Source: Musa acuminata AAA Group
Lineage: Eukaryota > Streptophyta > Magnoliopsida > Zingiberales > Musaceae
Assembly (NCBI RefSeq): GCF_036884655.1
Contig: NC_088344.1
Coordinates: forward strand, 33,728,501 to 33,792,500
DNA: 64,000 nt
Direction of reading: 5' to 3'
The position numbers and the translations under genes are program-made. Shown one piece after another: positions 36,001 through 48,000 of the stretch. Under the pieces are notes generated by a model, which saw only the letters and a list, made by a program, of their open reading frames with translations, ran no database searches and was not told the origin of the DNA. Each line of letters opens with the position of its first letter. Position 1 is the first letter of the stretch.

Positions 36001-39000
36001 TAAAAGATAAGGAATGAGCTAAGCTCATGAGCAAGTCTATATAGTATCAGGAGTCTTATCTTGGATCTATTTTTTTGCGATCTCTTTTTAGATCAGCTTC
36101 TTTTGGGAATTTGGTGAAAGAGAGGTCTCCTCTCTAAATGAGAGATTTGGTGACATCTTGGTCCTCTTTATCTGGTACCTTTGAAAGGAAACAAACAATA
36201 TGCTATTCAAAGGTATATATTGCAACCTGAATTTAGTTCAAACTATGCTGTCAACTAGATCTCAGGATTTTAAGTTCCTGTCCTAGCTTTTCATGTCTCA
36301 ACATTTGATAAAGATCACTCATTTGGCCTCTTGGATATTTTTCATTCTATAGTTTTTTTCCGGTGTATATCGGGAAACATTGAGGATCTATATAGGATGA
36401 AAGAATCTAGATTTATTAACTTTTAGCTTATGTTATAAATTAAATATGCTTTAGCATATGCTTGATCCTGCATCAAATGTACATCTAGTTATCATGTACT
36501 TATAAAGGACTAAAAAACAGAGATAATAACATGGTTAGCCTTTTCAGAAATATTATAGCTATGTTAATTGTAGCTAAGTTAATTTTTGTTATTTGTGTAT
36601 AGTTAAGCAATATTACGGCTTGCGCTTTTCTGGAATTCATCATGGGCCTACTATGTTCTTTGTTATTTAACCCTTGTCCTATCGAGGATACTAGGGTGTA
36701 AAAGGGTTGCAATGAAGGCTTGTGAAATAGGTGATTGGATAAGATGATAGACCATAATCAATAACTCGTGGCTAGTTCTTTCGGCAATAAATGATAGATC
36801 TAACTTGGTTGACCTCTATATATTGATATGGGACATTTTAGTGTTAACCCCTACTATTAATCAACAGTTGATTGTTTCCAGGAAAAAAGATGGCACCAGC
36901 CACCTGATTCTATTTATGCAATGTAAAAAATATTAAAAAATTAAATTCATTGGGCTAAAAGTAGTCATTGCCTTTAAAAGGCTAAAGGAATTCCACCCGT
37001 ACGTGGCAAAGATTTTCGTGTCACTAGGATTCTTGGGTATCAAGTTTTTAAGGGATAAGGAGATATTATCATGTGTATTGCTTGATTTTTTTGAATTTAG
37101 GTAGTATCAGGGATTTTTAATTTTTAGCTAAAAGAAAAGGAATGGGTTGAGCTCATGAGTAAGTCTATATAGTATTAGGAGCCTCATCTTGGATCTATTT
37201 TCTTGCGACCTCTTTTTAGATAAGCTTATTTTGGGAATTTGGTGGAAGAGACGTCTCCTCTAAATGAGAGATTTGGGGACATCTTGGTCCTCTTTAGCTG
37301 GGATGTTTGAAAGGAAACAAACAATATACTATTCAAGGGTGTCTATTGTAACCCAAATTTAGTTCAAACAATGTTGTCAAGTGGATCTCAGGATTTAAGT
37401 TCCTGTCCCAGCTTTTCAAGTCTCAACCTATGACAAAGATCACTCATTCGACCTCTTGGATCTTTCTCATTCTGCAGTTTTTTTCCAATGTATATCGGAA
37501 AACATTGAGGATCTATATAGGATGAAAGAATCTAGATTTATTAACAGTTGGCTTATGTTATAAATTATAATATGCATTGGCATATATTTGATCCTGCATC
37601 AAATGTACATCTAGTTGTCATGTACTTATAAAAAGCTAAAAAACAAAGATAATAACATGGTTAGCCTTTTCAGAAATATTGTAGCTAAGTTAATTTTGGT
37701 TATCTGTGTATAGTTAAGCAATATTGCAGCTTACGCTTTTTTGGAATTCATCATGGGCCTACTATGTTCTTTGTTATTCAACCCTTGTCCTATTGAGGAT
37801 ACTAGGGTTTAAAAGAGTTGCAATGAAGGCTTGTGAAAAAGGTGGTTGAATAAGATGATGGACCTTGATCAATAACTTGTGGCTAGTTCTTTTGGCAACA
37901 AATGATAAATCTAACTTGGTTGACATATATATGTTGATATGGGGCATCTTAGTGTTAACCTCTTCTTTTTATCATCAGTTGGTTGTTTCCAGGAGAAAAG
38001 GTAACACCAACCATCTTATTATATTTATGTAATGTAAAGAATATACAAAAATTGAATTCATTGGGCCATAAGTCGTCATTGCTTTTAAAAGGTTAAAGGA
38101 GTTCCACCCTTAAGTGGCAAAGATTTTCGTGTTACTAGGATTCATGGGTATCAAGTATTTAAGGGATAAGAATGTATGTTGCAACTTGAATTTAGTTCAA
38201 ATTATGCTGTCAACTAGATCTCAGGATTTTAAGTTCCTATCTCAGGTTTTCATGTATCAACCTCTGATAAAGATCACTCATTCAACCTAATTTTTCTCAT
38301 TCTACAATTTTTTTCAAGTGTATATCAGGAAACATTGAGGATCTATATAGGATGAAAGAATCTAGATTTATTAACTTTTGGCTTATGTTATAAATTATAA
38401 TATGCATTGGCATATGCTTGATTTTGCATCAAATGTACATCTAGTTGTCATGTACGTATAAAGGGCTAAAAAACAAAGATAATAACATGATTAGTGGCAA
38501 AGATTTTTGTGTCACTAGGATTCATAGGTATCAAGTTTTTAAGAGATAAGGAGATATTGATGTGTATATTGCTTGATTTTTCTGAATTTAGATAGTATCA
38601 GGGATTTTAAATTTTTAGCAAAAAGAAAAGGAATGAGCTGAGCTCATGAGCAAGTCTATATAGTATTAGGAGCCTCATCTTGGATCTATTTTCTTGCAAC
38701 CTCTTTTTAGATCAGCTTCTTTTTGGAATTTGGTGGAAGAGATGTCTCCTCTCTAAATGAGAGATTTGGAGACATCTTGGTCCTCTTTTGTTGGTACATT
38801 TGAAGGGAAACACACAATAAACTATTAAGGGTGTATATTGCAACTTGAATTTAGTTCAAACTATGCTGTCAATTGGATCTTAAGGTTTTAAGTTCCTGTC
38901 CCAACTTTTCATGTCTCAACCTATTATAAAGATCTCTCATTCGACCTCTTGGATTTTTCTCATTCTACAGTTTTTTTCCAGTGTATATTAGGAAACATTG

Positions 39001-42000
39001 AGGATTTATATAGGATGAAAGAATTTAGATTTATTAACTTTTGGCTTATGTTATAAATTATAATATGCATTGGCATATACTTGATCCTACATCAACTGTA
39101 CATCTAGTTGTCATGTACTTATAAAGGGCTAAAAAATAACATGGTTAACCTTTTCAGAAATATTGCAGCTATGTTAATTGTAGCTAAGTTAATTTTTGTT
39201 ATTTGTGTATAGTTAAGCAATATTACGGCTTGCGCTTTTCTGGAATTCATCATGGGCCTACTATGTTCTTTGTTATTTAACCCTTGTCCTATCGAGGATA
39301 CTAGGGTGTAAAAGGGTTGCAATGAAGGCTTGTGAAATAGGTGATTGGATAAGATGATAGACCATAATCAATAACTCGTGGCTAGTTCTTTCGGCAATAA
39401 ATGATAGATCTAACTTGGTTGACCTCTATATATTGATATGGGACATTTTAGTGTTAACCCCTACTATTAATCAACAGTTGATTGTTTCCAGGAAAAAAGA
39501 TGGCACCAGCCACCTGATTCTATTTATGCAATGTAAAAAATATTAAAAAATTAAATTCATTGGGCTAAAAGTAGTCATTGCCTTTAAAAGGCTAAAGGAA
39601 TTCCACCCGTACGTGGCAAAGATTTTCGTGTCACTAGGATTCTTGGGTATCAAGTTTTTAAGGGATAAGGAGATATTATCATGTGTATTGCTTGATTTTT
39701 TTGAATTTAGGTAGTATCAGGGATTTTTAATTTTTAGCTAAAAGAAAAGGAATGGGTTGAGCTCATGAGTAAGTCTATATAGTATTAGGAGCCTCATCTT
39801 GGATCTATTTTCTTGCGACCTCTTTTTAGATAAGCTTATTTTGGGAATTTGGTGGAAGAGACGTCTCCTCTAAATGAGAGATTTGGGGACATCTTGGTCC
39901 TCTTTAGCTGGGATGTTTGAAAGGAAACAAACAATATACTATTCAAGGGTGTCTATTGTAACCCAAATTTAGTTCAAACAATGTTGTCAAGTGGATCTCA
40001 GGATTTAAGTTCCTGTCCCAGCTTTTCAAGTCTCAACCTATGATAAAGATCACTCATTCGACCTCTTGGATCTTTCTCATTCTGCAGTTTTTTTCCAATG
40101 TATATCGGAAAACATTGAGGATCTATATAGGATGAAAGAATCTAGATTTATTAACAGTTGGCTTATGTTATAAATTATAATATGCATTGGCATATATTTG
40201 ATCCTGCATCAAATGTACATCTAGTTGTCATGTACTTATAAAGAGCTAAAAAACAAAGATAATAACATGGTTAGCCTTTTCAGAAATATTGTAGCTAAGT
40301 TAATTTTGGTTATCTGTGTATAGTTAAGCAATATTACAGCTTACGCTTTTTTGGAATTCATCATGGGCCTACTATGTTCTTTGTTATTCAACCCTTGTCC
40401 TATTGAGGATACTAGGGTTTAAAAGAGTTACAATGAAGGCTTGTGAAAAAGGTGGTTGAATAAGATGATGGACCTTGATCAATAACTTGTGGCTAGTTCT
40501 TTTGGCAACAAATGATAAATCTAACTTGGTTGACATATATATGTTGATATGGGGCATCTTTGTGTTAACCTCTTCTTTTTATCATCAGTTGGTTGTTTCC
40601 AGGAGAAAAGGTAACACCAACCATCTTATTCTATTTATGTAATGTAAAGAATATACAAAAATTGAATTCATTGGGCCATAAGTCGTCATTGCTTTTAAAA
40701 GGTTAAAGGAGTTCCACCCTTAAGTGGCAAAGATTTTCGTGTTACTAGGATTCATGGGTATCAAGTATTTAAGGGATAAGAATGTATGTTGCAACTTGAA
40801 TTTAGTTCAAATTATGCTGTCAACTAGATCTCAGGATTTTAAGTTCCTATCTCAGGTTTTCATGTATCAACCTCTGATAAAGATCACTTATTCAACCTAA
40901 TTTTTCTCATTCTACAATTTTTTTCAAGTGTATATCAGGAAACATTGAGGATCTATATAGGATGAAAGAATCTAGATTTATTAACTTTTGGCTTATGTTA
41001 TAAATTATAATATGCATTGGCATATGCTTGATTTTGCATCAAATGTACATCTAGTTGTCATGTACGTATAAAGGGCTAAAAAACAAAGATAATAACATGA
41101 TTAGTGGCAAAGATTTTTGTGTCACTAGGATTCATAGGTATCAAGTTTTTAAGAGATAAGGAGATATTGATGTGTATATTGCTTGATTTTTCTGAATTTA
41201 GATAGTATCAGGGATTTTAAATTTTTAGCAAAAAGAAAAGGAATGAGCTGAGCTCATGAGCAAGTCTATATAGTATCAGGAGCCTCATCTTGGATCTATT
41301 TTCTTGCAACCTCTTTTTAGATCAGCTTCTTTTTGGAATTTGGTGGAAGAGATGTCTCCTCTCTAAATGAGAGATTTGGAGACATCTTGGTCCTCTTTTG
41401 TTGGTACATTTGAAGGGAAACACACAATAAACTATTAAGGGTGTATATTGCAACTTGAATTTAGTTCAAACTATGCTGTCAATTGGATCTTAAGGTTTTA
41501 AGTTCCTGTCCCAACTTTTCATGTCTCAACCTATTATAAAGATCTCTCATTCGACCTCTTGGATTTTTCTCATTCTACAGTTTTTTTCCAGTGTATATTA
41601 GGAAACATTGAGGATTTATATAGGATGAAAGAATTTAGATTTATTAACTTTTGGCTTATGTTATAAATTATAATATGCATTGGCATATACTTGATCCTAC
41701 ATCAACTGTACATTTAGTTGTCATGTACTTATAAAGGGCTAAAAAATAACATGGTTAACCTTTTCAGAAATATTGCAGCTATGTTAATTGTAGCTAAGTT
41801 AATTTTGGTTATCTGTGTGTAGTTAAGCAATATTGCAGTTTGCGCTTTTAAGGAATTCATTATGGGCCTACTATGTTCTTTGTTATTCAATCCTTATCCT
41901 ATCGAGGATACTAGGGTTTAAAATGATTGCAATGAAGGCTTGTGAAAAAGGTGGTTGGATAAAATGAAAGATCCTGATCAATAACTTGTGGCTAGTTCTT

Positions 42001-45000
42001 TCGGCAATAAATGATAGATCTAACTTGGTTGACATCTATATGTTGATATGGGGCATCTTAGTGTTAACCCCTACTATTGATCATCAGTTGATTGTTTCTA
42101 GGAAACAAGGTGACACCAGCCACTTGATTCTATTTATGCAATTTAAAGAATATACAAATATTGAATTATTGGGCCGTAAGTAGTCATTGCCTTTAAAAGG
42201 TTAAAAGAGTTCCACCCATAGGTGGCAAAGATTTTTGTGTCATTAGGATTCATGGGTATCAAGTTTTTAAGAGATAAGGAGATATTGACGTGTATATTGC
42301 TTGTTTTTTCTGAATTTGGGTAGTATCAAGTATTTTAAATTTTTAGCAAAAAGAAAAGGAATGAACAGAGCTCATGAGCAAGTCTATATATTATCAGGAG
42401 CCTCATCTTGGATCTACATTCTTACGACCTCTTTTTAGATCAGCTTCTTTTGGGAATTTGGTGGAAAAGATGTCTCCTCTATAAATGAGAGATTTGGAGA
42501 CATCTTGGTCCTCTTTTGTTGGTACATTTGAAGGGAAACACACAATAAATTATTAAGGGTGTATATTGCAACCTGAATTTAGTTCAAACTATGCTGTCAA
42601 TTGGATCTTAAGGTTTTCAGTTCCTGTCCCAGTTTTTCATGTCTAATCATATGATAAAGATCACTCATTCGACCTCTTGGATCTTTCTCATTCTATAGTT
42701 TTTTTCTAATGTATATCAGGAAACATCGAGGATCTATATACGATGAAAGAATTTAGATTGATTAACTTTCGACTTATGTTATTAATTATAATATGCATTG
42801 GTATACGATTGATCCTGCATCAAATGTACATCTAATTGTCATGTACTTATAAAGGGCTAAAAAACAGAGATAACAACATAGTTAGCCTTTCCATAAATAT
42901 TGTACTAGCTAAATTAATTTTGGTTATCTATGTATAGTTAAGCAATATTGCAGCTTGCGCTTTTCTGGAATTCATCATGGGCCTACTATGTTCTTTGTTA
43001 TTCAACCCTTGTCCTATCGAGGATACTAGGGTTTAAAAGGGTTGCAATGAAGGCTTGTGAAAAAGGTGGTTGGATAAGATGATGAATCATTATCAATAAC
43101 TTGTGGCTTGTTCTTTCGGCAATAAATGATAAATCTAACTTGGTTGACGTCTATATGTTGATATGGGCATCTTAGTGTTAACCCCTACCATTGATCATCA
43201 GTTGATTGTTTCCAAGCAAAAAGGTGGCACCAGCCACTTGATTCTATTTATGCAATGTAAAGAATATTAAAAAATTAAATTCATTAGGCCATAAGTAGTC
43301 ATTGCCTTTAAAAGGCTAAAGGAATTCCACCCGTAAGTGGCAAAGATTTTCGTGTCACTAGGATTCTTGGGTATCAAGTTTTTAAGGGATAAGGAGATAT
43401 TAACGTGTATATTGCTTGATTTTTCTGAATTTAGGTAGTATCAGGGATTTTTAATTGTTAGCTAAAAGAAAAAGAATGAGTTGAACTCATGAGTAAGTCT
43501 ATATAGTATCAAGAGCCTCATCTTGGATCTATTTTCTTGCGACCTCTCTTTAGATAAGCTTCTGTTGGGAATTTGGTGGAAAAGATGTCTCCTCTCTAAA
43601 TGAGATATTTTATGACATCTTGGTACTCTTTAGCTGATATGTTTGAAAGGAAACAAATAAGATACTATTTAAGGGTGTATATTGCTACCTAAATTCAGTT
43701 CAAACAATGCTGTCAACTGGATCTTAGGATTTAAGTTCTTGTCCCAGCTTTTCATTTCTTAACCTATGATAAAGATTACTCATTCGACCTCTTGGATCTT
43801 TCTCATTCTACAGTTTTTTTTCAGTGTATATCAGAAAACATTGAGGATCTATATAGGATGAAAGAATCTAGATTTATTAACTTTTGGCTTATGTTATAAA
43901 ATATAATATGTATTGGCATCAGCGATTTAAAAAGGCGCTCGGGCGCTCGCCTAGGCGCTCGGGCGAGGCGAGGCGAGGCGAGGCTCGAGCGCCTCGCTAA
44001 TCTCCCAGGCGGCGCGCTTCAAACAGGCGCCGCTTGGGCGCTCGCTCGAGCCCAGGCGCTGGGTGCTTCGGGCGAGCGCCTGGGTTAACCAAGGCGACCG
44101 AACCAGGATTTTAGGTCTTGTTCGGTCCTGGTTCGGTCTCCGATGGTTAGTTGGCTCAATCGAACCAACTAAAACCGATATAAGTGACAACCCAACCCTA
44201 ACCCTCGTCGCTGCCACTCCCGATCCCGATCCCGCTGCTCGCCGCTGTCGCTGCTTGTAAACTCTGTCGCCGCTCGCGCCTCCCAATGCTCACCACTCCC
44301 GTTGCTGCTGCCGCTGCTCGCCGCTCCCGCTGCCGCTGTCGCCGCTCGCCACTGCCATCGCTCGCCGCTGCCGCTTCCTCTTTTCTCAGTCAGCAAGCTC
44401 AGCACCCCTTTACACTTCCTTTTAACAATATACGTATACTGTATACTGTTAATATTATTAAGTTTATTTAAAATAATTAATTTTTAATATTGTTAATAGA
44501 TTAATAATATATTATTTTGATTTTAATACTGTTAATTTTTATTTATTTGAAATTATTTCTAGGTTTCTTAATACTGTTAATTTTATATCTTAGATTTTCT
44601 TAATTTAATAGCATATTTTTATTTAAAATTTTAAATAATTATATTTATTAATTATATTATATATTTTTATATTTTAGCGCCTCGCTTCGCTCGGGCGAGC
44701 GTCTAGCGCCTCGGGCGTTTTTGGACCTTGGCGTCTAGCGCTTTTTAAATCACTGATTGACATATGCTTGATCCTACATCAAATGTACATCTAGTTGTCA
44801 TATACTTATAAAGGGTTAAAAAACAAAGATAATAACATGGTTAGCCTTTTCAGAAATATTGTAGTTATGTTAATTGTAGCTAAGTTAATTTTGGTTATAT
44901 GTGTATAGTTAATCAATATTGCAGCTTGCGCTTTTCAGGAATTTATCATGGGCCTACTATGTTCTTTGTTATTCAACACTTGTCCTATCGAGGATACTAA

Positions 45001-48000
45001 GGTTTAAAAGGGTTGCAATGAAGGCTTGTGAAAAAGGTAGCTGGATAAGATGATGGACTCTGATCAATAACTTGTGGCTAGATCTTTCGGCAATAAATGA
45101 TAGATCCAACTTGGTTGACATCTATATGTTGATATGGGACATCTTAGTGTTAATCCTTACTATTGATCATCAGTTGATTGTTTTCAGGAAAAAAGGTGGC
45201 ACCAACCACCTGATTCTATTTATACAATGTAAAGAACATACAAAAATTGAATTCATTGGGCTATAAGTATTCATTGTCTTTAAAAGGTTAAAGGAGTTCC
45301 ACCCGTAAGTGGCAAAGATTTTCGTGTCATTAGGATTCGGGTATCAAGTTTTTAGGGGATAAGGAGATATTGACGTATATATTGCTTGATTTTTCTGAAT
45401 TTGGATAGTATCAGAGATTTTAAATTTGTAGCTAAAAGAAAAGGAATGAGCTGAGCTAATGAGCGAGTCTATATAGTATCAGGAGCCTCATGTTAGATCT
45501 ACTTTCTTGCGTCCTCTTTTTAGATCAGCTTCTTTTGGGAATTTGGTGGATGAGACTTCTCTCTAAATGAGAGATTTGGAGATATATTTGTCCTCTTTAG
45601 CTGGTACCTTTGAAAGGAAACAAATAATATACTATTCAATGGTGTACATTGCAACCTGAATTTAGTTCAAGCTATGTTGTCAACTGAATCTCAGGATTTT
45701 AAGTTCTTGTCCCAGCTTTTCATGTCTCAACCTATGATAAAGATCACTAATTCGACCTCTTGGATCTGTCTCATTCTATAGTTTTTCTCCTTCTCCGCTC
45801 CTTTCTCTTTATTTCTTCTCTTTTCCCCCAAATTCCATAACCCTACTCAATTAAGCTTGCTTTCTTACTACTTTTGCCTTGACTATAAAAGGAACACTAT
45901 TAAGCTTTGTTAAGTCAAATTCCAGTGGTTTGACACATGAATGGTCTAGAGCCAACCAAGGTCCACTTCTGAATTCATTTTTGAACTTGTCTCAGGCTAA
46001 GGTGTGGGGATGGTAGGAGATTTGGCTTGAGAGTTCAGCAATGTCAGAGGTAACCTAGTAAGACTCTCTGATGTTTAAGTTAGTGAGGGTTTAACGGATT
46101 CAACTAAATGCTGAATTAGAGAATGCACCCAGGGATGCACCTCTGTTATTTTATAACGTGATGAACGATCATTGGATTGAGGCTATAGTAAATGTGGGGA
46201 ATGGTTACGTGCATGATTCGGCCATCAATTGGTTGTGGGATCATGTACCAAACCTAGGGTTATCGAGTAACAATTTTGTCAAGTCAGCTTTTTTTGCCAA
46301 TGCTAAGTAGTCGACGTCTAAGGACTGAGTCAACATTCTCATCGGTGCCACGTTTCCAAACTTGTAAGAACCGACCCTATATGACGTGTCAATCAAGTGA
46401 AAGCGAGGTGTGGATCAAGTGGAAGTGACTTGTTGCCCAGGTGGAAGCAGGGTGTTGATCATGTGGAAGTGGCATGATGCCTAGGAGGAAGCGGCATGTT
46501 GGCCAGGTGGAAGTGTCGTATCATCAATTGCCTACTTGTCATGCCTCTCATATCAAGTTTAGATGGAGATTTTACCTCCATATCATACCAGCCAATATCT
46601 ATTATGGTTGGCTAGAAATTCTTGATGCATGTTTAACTTTTTCGTGAACTTTGGTAATGCATGCAGTTCTTGACTTGCTCTAAGACATTATATTTTTAGG
46701 TATTTCAAGCAAGGTTTAACTTACCGATCTGAGCTGGTGTGCCGACCGATCGGCGACACTGCATGTGCCGCCCTGTACTAGTGTGCGGGAGGAAAATGCA
46801 AAATCTAAGGATAAGAAAAAGGATGGTACTGTCGATCCAAAGTTAGAGGATGAATACCTTACTGCCTTTTTCATTTGTTTTATTTCTGATGAAGATAACC
46901 TGCTATAATGTTCGTGGACTTAATAAGCCTGAAAAATGTCGGGAGCTCAATAAAATAATCAAGTCTGCCGCATGTGATAATGTTATTCTTGTGGAAACGA
47001 AAATTAAACAATCGTGCGTTCAAGCCCAAAAGAACATAATATGGCTGGACGCAAAACTGTTTACCAATGACTCTCAAGAAACTTTTGGTAGAATATAGGT
47101 CTTATGGCATCCTAACTCTATTAATACCTGGTTTATTTCTGCTACTGATCAATTCATTCATCTTAAGGTGTAGGACAAAAAGAATGGCTCTCAATTCAAT
47201 TTCACTGGTATATATGCTTCAAACAGTATGCAAGAAAGAAATACTCTATGGACTGATCTAACTAACATTGCAAATGGCTGTCTTAATGTAATCAAGGTGC
47301 TGCTAACAGAAAAATAATGGCTCGACTCGATAGGTGTTAGATTAATCAAGAATGATTAACAGTTTACGCTGATTCACTTATTGAGTATGATGCTCCATTA
47401 TTTTCTGATCATTCTTTAATATATAAACACGCAAACAAAGCAACACCTAGAGACAAGAAACCTTTTAGATTCTTTAACATGTGGAGTACTCATCCTCAAT
47501 TCCTTGATGTTATCAGTTGAGCTTGGAATGTAAATGTGCATGGTTCCCCCCCTTATATTTTATTTCAAAAACTTAAAGCTTGTAAAGCAACACTTAAGGT
47601 GTGGAATACAAACACCTTTGGAAATATTATCACCCGAGTTTAATTTTGCAGAAAGGAACTAATGGCAATGCAACATGAGCTGCAACTTCAGCCCTATGAT
47701 GAGAATCTTATCTATGGAGAATCTATCCAAATTAGTCTTCTAAATTTGATCAAATCAACAAATCGTAGTTTTGTTGAGTTTAAAAGAGTGAAAATATAAA
47801 AATAAGAGAGATGTGAGTGAAAAAGAGCTTGAGAGAGTTTAAGAGATTGAGAGAGTGAAATGAGTTGAAAGAGGGTAGAAGAAAGGGTTTAAAAATCATT
47901 TTCCAAGCCTCACGTTCAAATTGACAGTTTGAAATAGGGCAATCTCAGCCCTTAATCGGTAACAGTCAAAATCCAACTATTACCGATTAGTACAGGTTGG

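Larger units (their letters stand above)
33831..45788 (+). repeat. Tandem array of about 11 units of 1.12 kb
   Basis: Using the marker TGTATATC/T that precedes GGAAACATTGAGGA, units begin near 33,834, 35,236, 36,364, 37,489, 38,319, 38,982, 40,099, 40,929, 41,592, 42,710 and 43,825. Spacings are 1,402 (1,128 without its insertion), 1,128, 1,125, 830, 663, 1,117, 830, 663, 1,118 and 1,115 bp. The last unit is about 1,120 bp after removing its insertion. The 830- and 663-bp units carry internal deletions of about 300 and 455 bp. Each full unit contains TCATCATGGGCCTACTATG and CTATCGAGGATACTAG. The unit matches no family I recognise. Confidence 0.95.

Noticed and set aside
36500..36712. 70-codon minus-strand frame, nearly repeated at 39,119-39,322
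   Set aside because: The two are similar because of the 2,610-bp duplication; other units do not keep the frame open.
43951..44286. 111-codon minus-strand frame and Arg/Cys-rich plus-strand frames
   Set aside because: They come from the GCC/GCT-rich tract of a non-autonomous element; the sister copy does not preserve the same protein.
33831..45788. CRISPR-like array
   Set aside because: Units are 1.12 kb, with no short repeat-spacer pattern, in a plant intron.
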